Source of the DNA: Crocodylus rhombifer
Lineage: Eukaryota > Chordata > Crocodylia > Crocodylidae
Assembly: GCA_038503035.1 (NCBI GenBank)
Contig: JAVSML010024440.1
Coordinates: 62,001 to 126,000, forward strand
DNA length: 64,000 bases
Reading direction: 5' to 3'
The position numbers were made by a program, and so were the translations under genes. The notes below the pieces were generated by a model that was not told the origin of the DNA, did not search any database, and worked only from the letters and a program-made list of their open reading frames with translations. Shown here one piece after another: positions 12,617-64,000 of this stretch (positions are counted from its first letter, which is position 1; the number at the start of each line of letters is the position of its first letter).

Positions 12617-13407
12617 AATAGGATGGAATTCAGTGCAGACAAGTGCAGGGTACTGCATCTAGGGAAAAGGAACTAGCAACACAGCTATAGGCTGGGGAAC
12701 ACCCTTCTTGTCAACACAGAAGCAGAAAGGGATCTTGGAGTCATTGTTGACTCCATGATGAACATGAGTCGCCAATGTGAGGAAGTGGTCAGTAAGGCTA
12801 ACTGCACCTTGTCGTGCATCTACAAATGCATCACAAGCAGGTCCAGGGGGGTGGTCCTTCCCCCGTGTGTGGTGTTGGTCAGGCCGCAGTTGGAGTACTG
12901 CATCCATTTCTGGGCGTCGCACTTCAAGAGGGATGTGCCTGGCATTGAGAGGGTCCAGAGGAGGGCCATTTACATGGTCCAGGGGCAACGGGACAGGCCC
13001 TACGAAGAGAAGCTAAAGGGCCTGAATCTATTCAACCTCCACAAGAGAAGGCTGAGAGGAGATCTGGTGGCCATTTACAAACTCACCTGGGGGGGCCAGC
13101 GGAAATGGGGTGAGACTGTCTTCCCCCAGGCACCACCAGGGGTTGCTAGGAATAACGACCGCAAATTGTTAGAAGGTTCGGGCTGGACATCAGGAGGCAT
13201 TACTTTACAGTTAGGGCTGCCAGGCTCTGGAATGGACTCCCAAGGGAGGTGGTGCTTTCTCCTACCTTGGGGGTCTTCAAGAGGGGGAAGGATAGATATT
13301 TGGCTGGGGTGTTATGACCCCAGCACTCGTTCCTGCCCGGGCCAGGGGGTCAGACCTGTTGATCTGTTTAGGTCCCTTCCGACCCTAAGCACTATGATAC
13401 TATGAAC
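12617..13407 (+). mobile_element. CR1 LINE, sense, 5'-truncated
   Basis: The + strand encodes the end of the CR1 reverse transcriptase: MEFSADKCRVLHLGK, CEEVVSKANCTLSCIYKCIT, PQLEYCIHFWASHFKRDV, KGLNLFNLHKRRLRGDLVAI. A frameshift follows, then the 3' tail GGTCCCTTCCGACCCTAAGC ending CTATGATACTATGA. A 216-codon frame (12755-13405) covers much of it, but the 5' half of the reverse transcriptase is missing. Confidence 0.88.
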
Positions 13408-15787
13408 TAGTGTTTCGCAACAGTTGAATATCAAAGAATTCCTGTTTACAGAACACTCTGTCTGTGTAATACCAGTTGCTTACTTGATGTGTATTTGACT
13501 TCAAAGCCTATTTGACTTCAAAAGAGTTTATTCAGTCCTGTGCAGAGGTGAAGATATCTCTTCCATCACAGCTCTCTTGTGAAGAATTAATTTTTGTAAA
13601 CCAGCTGTACACAGTGTGCCTGCCTTCAACACCGGCTTCTCTTCTTTCTTGACCTCCAAGTGTTAACCAATCTGAAGGTGGTTATTCATATTACACTTTC
13701 CTGATGTTCCTTGACACCTGCACAACAGTATCAGTGTTGTAAGGAAGTTGCGACAGTTATTGCAGTTTGCTAAAATGAAGTAACATTTCACACTCAGGCT
13801 AAATGTCCCTTAGTCAGTGTTGAGTGGCATCTTGATCACAGTCTATAAGTACACCTTTGAGAACCAAAAATTTGATGAGAAAGACTCATCTATAGAATTA
13901 TTGGAGGCTTGCCTTGAATTTGTTTCTTTCCCACTGCTACAGGAGGGAAAACAAATCTGGGGGTCAGGTAACTCTTTGCATTCTGGTTTCCCCCAACTTT
14001 TTCCCTTGGAAGCCGTTCCACCCCTCCCCCCTCCGTACTATAAGACTCTGCTCTCCCTGAGCACATAGAAATGAGGAGCTAATTTGAAAACAATAGCCTT
14101 GAAATTTAACATGACTAGTAATTTGCATATAGTACCAATAGACTTCAGTTCGTCCAGAATTGATGTTACCTTTTTTTTGACATTGTTTCAAGTTTTAGTA
14201 CAGCTATCCTGTAAAAACACTTTTGAACATCACTTTGGCACCTACTTGTATGTAGTACAAACTATGCATGATATTAGTCCAAAGCCAAAGGTTTGTGATT
14301 TGCCATACAGTTCATTGGGCTGGGCCCCAACTGAGTTGACAGCATTTGAAGCAATGGTGACCCCACAGCTAAGCACTGCTCAGTATATGTGCATATTTCA
14401 GATATCCACCCCCCACCAAGGATCCATGTCTTAATTAGCCTCTCACTCATGATCGGCTGTTCTTGTCAAGTCTTGGGATGCTCCAAAATTTTATATGCAG
14501 ATGAGGCTCTGGGCAATTTAGCCTGGCTTCATCTCATGGAGGATGGGGCCATACTAATTATACATGATAGGCTTGAGAGAGGCCAACAGAGGGATTCTGG
14601 GTGAACTGTATGCAATGCCATGGCTCACTATGACTTGATGACTTGAAAAAGAGTCAATGGTGACAGGAACTGTGCTTAATGGGGCACTACTGTCTGGCTT
14701 ATTCAGAAGGTTTACACTAACTTATTCTTGTGGTAGGTTCTCATTAGCATGGTTGCCCAATGTGGGCCATGTGTTTTATATTCATGCTCAGTGTTGGCTG
14801 CATTTAATCAACTCCAGCTTTATAGTTGGTTTCCATTGCTGAGCACATGCTGCTTTTGGCAGCAGTTTAATGATAGGCAGTGTATTTAGTGAAATTTTGC
14901 TGGATGTGATTATAAGACAAGGCGCTTTTTCCCCCTATACTAATTGGGGGAGGGTCCTTGTCTTGTATTCGAGTAAATAGAGTAAATTAGATTGGGTGGC
15001 CATTTTTAATGCAGTCTAACTTCCCTGAACATCTTTATGTACCCTAACTATTACTGTCACCTCACTTTCTCTAGATTATCATATAGTAACCTAATACAAT
15101 CACTTAAGTTAGTGACAAGTTACTAGTTAGTTTTTTGACACTTGCTAGTTTTGACTTTAACATCTTGCTAATGTAATGACAATGGTCATCAGTGTGTTAA
15201 GGTAGTTTTAGAGAGAGGTTATAGCTGTGATAGTCCAGGAATTATGCAAGAGGCAAGGATTTTTGGGGGTTCTGAAGAAGAATGGTTTGCATTTGAAGCT
15301 TTAAAGTTGAGCTCCCTTTTAGTAAAATACATTTGGTTAAATCACTGCAGTCTGATAACCCAGCCATGTATTGCAGTAGTCCTGCTGTGTATTACTCCTC
15401 TTGTTACCTCTTTTGGTTACTCTTTTGCTTTTGTACTCCTTTGGAGAAAGGTGAGGTTAATACTCATATACTGCTCATCAAAGCAGATAGGAAAGGAAAG
15501 GGGTTAATGCTGACATTTTAAGATACCATCTGAAATGAATTGAATGAAATGGATGGGATCATCTGCAACCCAGAGCTATTGTTTCTGTCTCTTCAGCAGA
15601 CATTATTATGTCAATTATACTTGCTTCCCAGCAGTTAAAGCTAGAGACCCATTTTTAAACTAACAGAAACTGAGGGGCAGGAAAGCAGTTGTGTTGTGTG
15701 TCTGCTTCCTTTGGCCACTACTTTGTGCTGTCCTCTGGTCCCATCATTCTGGAAACTCTTGAGTAAAGTAATAATGGATGACTATGG

Positions 15788-16076
15788 CAGTGGTTCTCAA
15801 CCTTTCTAGATTTGAGGTACCCCTGGGTATACTCAAATCAGGCCTTGAGAAATGCCAGCTCTTAGTTTTCATTCTTTTTTTTTTATTTACAGAAAAATAT
15901 TAGAGCAGTTTTTCTGCTCCAGAGAACCTAGAATGACCACAACTATGGATTTTTATTTGAAATCTCTGGGTTTATCTCGTGAATCCTGTTTGTAAACCTG
16001 ACAGTGCTTAACACTGCATGTCGACCTGGGCTCCCCGTGATAGGATCTCAAGGCATCCCAGGGCTGAGAAACCCTG
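15788..16076. mobile_element. Non-autonomous hAT element (family A, copy 1)
   Basis: It starts CAGTGGTTCTCAACCTTTCT and ends, reverse complemented, CAGGGTTTCTCAGCCCTGGG. The text after the left end (AGATTTGAGGTACCCCTGGG) matches that of the copy at 54322-54651. Flanking 8-mers agree only partly. Confidence 0.7.
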
Positions 16077-16542
16077 GGCTAGGATGTTGAATCTTTCATA
16101 GCCCTTCAACTGCTTATTATTAGTTTTTTATGTTTAAGACAACTGATTTACATAGATGTCAGCAAAATAGGTAACTGAACATCTGTAAAGTGTCCAGCTA
16201 AGAATCATTTCCCTGTCTATCATATATGGTTTGGGCTGTGAAGTTAGGTTTTTCTCTAGGACTTTGCACAACTGAAGCACTATAGGGAAGGCAAGTCCTG
16301 AATAATGAACTGTATTTGCACAGCCTAATAAAAGAAATAAGTCTTTTGTATTTGTTTGAAAGACTTTATTAGTTTAGGATCAAGAGATTTAATTACAAAT
16401 CTTGTACTGTATATTCTGTCTTCAGTTTTGCTACATATGGACAGGCCTGATGCAAATCTGTTAAATGCTCCTGGAGCTGCTGTCTGTAATTCTTAAAGCC
16501 CTATCATGCATTCTGATTTAATATAAAATCTTATAGATTTCA

Positions 16543-17087
16543 TAGATTTCATAGACATTAGGGCTGGAAGGGACCTCGAGAGATCATCGAGTCCAGGCCC
16601 CTGCCTGAAGGGCAGGAAGTCAGCTGGGGTCATAGGATCCCAGCAAGATAAGCATCCAATTTACTCTTGAAGGTGTTCAATGTAGGTGCTTGAACCACCT
16701 CCGCTGGCAGACTGTTCCAGACCTTGGGGGCTCGGACAGTAAAGAAATTCTTCCTTATGTCCAGCCTGAAACGGTCTTGCAGGAGTTTGTGACCGTTCAA
16801 CCTCGTCATCCCTTGGGGCGCTCTGGTGAACAGACGTTCCCCCAGATCCTGGTGTTCACCCCTGATAAACTTATAGGTGGCCATCAGATCACCCCTGAGC
16901 CTGCGCTTTTCCAGGCTAAAGAGTCCCATGGCTCTCAGCCTGTCATCGTAAGATCTGTTTTCCTGGCCTCTGATCATGCGCGTGGCTCTCCTCTGGACCC
17001 TCTCAAGCTTCTCCACATCCTTTTTGAATTGTGGAGCCCAAAACTGGACGCAGTACTCCAGCTGCGGCCTCACCAAGGCCGAGTACA
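16543..17087 (-). mobile_element. CR1 LINE, antisense, 3' end only
   Basis: It starts on the + strand with the tail repeat (AGATTTCATAGATTTCATAG, GGGCTGGAAGGGACCTCGAG). The minus strand keeps a 152-codon frame (17088-16630) of the reverse transcriptase C-terminus: [20 protein letters not shown] ... MGLFSLEKRRLRGDLMATYK ... KVWNSLPAEVVQAPTLNTFK. The uninterrupted frame points to a fairly young insertion. The small sense copy at 61697-61836 belongs to the same subfamily. Confidence 0.9.
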
Positions 17088-17810
17088 ATTCTTTGGAATT
17101 CCTTTATATTGCTCGTGTGCAAGATAAAACAATAAAATTGTTTACAGAGGTTTTTGTAAATGTAGACTGATATTTATTAGCTAAACATAGACAGATTTTC
17201 AAGTTGTAAAATACTTTTCTCTTGCTGACCAAGAGGTTGCCTGTACAGTATATAACATTTTATGTAATTGTTCCTTTGATGATATTTTTCAAAGGTTATT
17301 AAGTTTCCACTATGCACCAGAGGATATGCTGACAAGAGCAGTTCTTCCTGCTGTATTATTTATGAGTTTCCTGTAGAGGGTTTAACGTGTATGTCTTTTT
17401 TTCCTTGCAAGTAAATTGTAACCTCTTCTGTGAATTGTTATGCAAACAATTCATGACAAAAATGATCAAAAGTACTCTGTCTTGTACATTATTGCATAAA
17501 ATTAAACAAATACAGTGGCCATAATAAAGTGTGCAAGGTACATACAACCCAGATTCAAAGTACCCATTGGTGAGAGATCAGAAGTTTGGATTGGCCTGTC
17601 ATGGTTCAATGCCAGTTGAAGTGCTATAGTTCGAAGCACAGGGTGGCAACATTTCAGCACAACTTGATATCTCATGGATACACAGGGCCAGAAAGTGCTC
17701 ACATATTTAATTTTGTGTAAATCTAGGCTAACTATACAGAAGTGTATGCTGCTACTTAAAGTTTATAACTGGATGCTGATTCTATTGAACATTATGACAG
17801 AACACTAGAT

Positions 17811-18373
17811 CAGTGTCAAACATGGCCTGCAGAGCCCTTGTATCTGTCCCACCGGGCTACCAGCTGGCCACCAGAAGTTGGGGCCATAACAGGTTGGGTG
17901 TTCCCCATACCACACAAGTCATGGCCCTAAGGCCCTGATGGACTTGGCAATTTGGTGGCAGGAGGATGGTTTGGTGGCAGGAGGGTGGGCTAGGGTTGAC
18001 GCAGCCTCTGTTGCCCTACCCCCACTTTGCCCTTCACCACCACTGCAGCCCCAGCTTCTCAACTGCCAGCCTAGCTGTTGCTGCCACCAAGTGCCCTGTG
18101 CCAGGCCTGGAGCTGGAGTTGTTGACACCATGTGCTCCGTTTCCAGAGCCAGAGCTGCTTCTCTGACACGAAATGCATGTCTGCAGTAGCAGCTCCAGCT
18201 CCTGTATGGTGCATGCTGTGAGAGCTGAGACTGCCATTATTTCTGTGTTTACAAAGTGGGAACATGAGCTGCCACTGTTGCCAGAGCCATCCTGTGCCCT
18301 GGGCTGGATTCAGCCCTCAAGGAGCTCCATGGTCAGATATAGCCCAGGTCAGGAAGTGAGTTTAACACCCCTG
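17811..18373. mobile_element. Non-autonomous hAT element, GC-rich
   Basis: The left end CAGTGTCAAACATGGCCTGC mirrors the right end, reverse complement CAGGGGTGTTAAACTCACTT. Flanks CACTAGAT and CTCTAGAC agree at 6 of 8. The GC-rich core yields overlapping short ORFs on both strands that are not genes. Confidence 0.7.
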
Positions 18374-19076
18374 CTCTAGACCAAGGTGGTGTTGTGCAAC
18401 TGCTGCCTTATCTCTTGCCCAAACTACTAAACTGTTGGTTATTCTGAGATGCTTGGATCTTTTTATATTTCACCCTGTAAGAATGAAAACCAGACTCGCT
18501 GAGTCTTTATGAAAACACAAACAAATTATGGACCCTCTTAATTTTTGATGACATGGATTGGTTTTACAGCCAGAACCATTTGTCATTTTCAAAGTAAATA
18601 TTAAGCTGTTTTGTTTTTTTTTTAAATAAAGCCCTTTCTATGCTTGCTGCTGTAACAATTGGATTTTTACTATTTAAAACAAACTCTGTCAGGTTTCTTC
18701 CTATTTTTAAAGTCTGAAGCAAACAAGTAAGTTAGTTCAAAGTACTGTAATTTAGGAGGTTTACATGTTTATGTTTAATATAAAAAATATTGTACTTTTA
18801 AAAACTCTGGACTTGAGTTAAGTGATGGGTGAACCTAAAAATTGTCACAGTTAAAGTAATGTTTCTGACAGCCAACCAAACTTATCTCAAAAATCTCATC
18901 TGGAAATTGGAATCAGTGTGATCATGACAATATCCATGCTTTGCATCAAAGGGCTGAAGTTAAATAAAAATTTTACTGAATCTCTGATATTTTCAGTAAA
19001 GAAGAAACTTTTACTTCTATCTGCATTGCTCCTGTAACAGTGTTTCTAACAAAAATATTATTATTTTTTATAATAG

Positions 19077-64000
<44,924 letters not shown>

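Larger units (their letters stand above)
1..19076 (+). other. KIF21A: KIF21A intron 1 (3' part), repeat-rich
   Basis: No exon is visible. Exon 1 of KIF21A (about 15 codons, normally in a GC-rich promoter) was not found, so this is read as the end of a long intron 1. About half is recognisable mobile DNA, listed separately. The unlisted parts (about 6,320-8,360, 8,730-9,750, 10,550-11,980, 13,410-15,780 and 18,380-19,070) are AT-rich with short chance ORFs and nothing I can name beyond a small GTGC/ATTG simple repeat at 6,485-6,521. Confidence 0.75.

Overview
The window is vertebrate nuclear DNA, most likely from a sauropsid and probably a crocodilian. The evidence is a multi-exon gene with long introns, many CR1 LINE copies with crocodilian-style 3' tails, and many short hAT-type DNA transposons. 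The species call is an inference from repeat style, not a database match.

It holds one host gene, on the + strand: KIF21A, a kinesin-4 family motor. Twenty-one consecutive coding exons (numbered 2 to 22 here) can be placed to the base by GT-AG borders and reading phase. They join to 3106 nt with no stop or frameshift and encode about residues 16 to 1050. The motor domain (exons 2-8), the coiled-coil stalk (exons 8-18), an acidic tract (exon 14) and the regulatory coiled coil (exons 20-22) are present. Exon 1 (start codon, promoter) lies upstream and the C-terminal WD40 part lies downstream. The sites mutated in human congenital fibrosis of the extraocular muscles type 1 can be located and carry the normal residues.

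Layout: 1-19,076 is intron 1, densely filled with LINEs (an old CR1, an RTE-like LINE split by a nested CR1) and hAT elements. 19,077-34,409 holds exons 2-7. Intron 7 (34,410-41,435) carries a long antisense CR1 with a 331-codon reverse transcriptase frame, a second CR1 and a hAT copy with a perfect 8-bp target duplication. 41,436-52,568 holds exons 8-14, including the 39-nt microexon 12. 54,728-63,402 holds exons 15-22.

The most unusual non-genic structures are two long near-palindromes inside introns (about 27.4-27.6 kb and 44.98-45.27 kb), a set of decayed palindromic dispersed repeats, and decayed hammerhead-like motifs of the kind carried by Penelope-like elements. No second gene, tRNA, rRNA, CRISPR or new multi-gene system was found.
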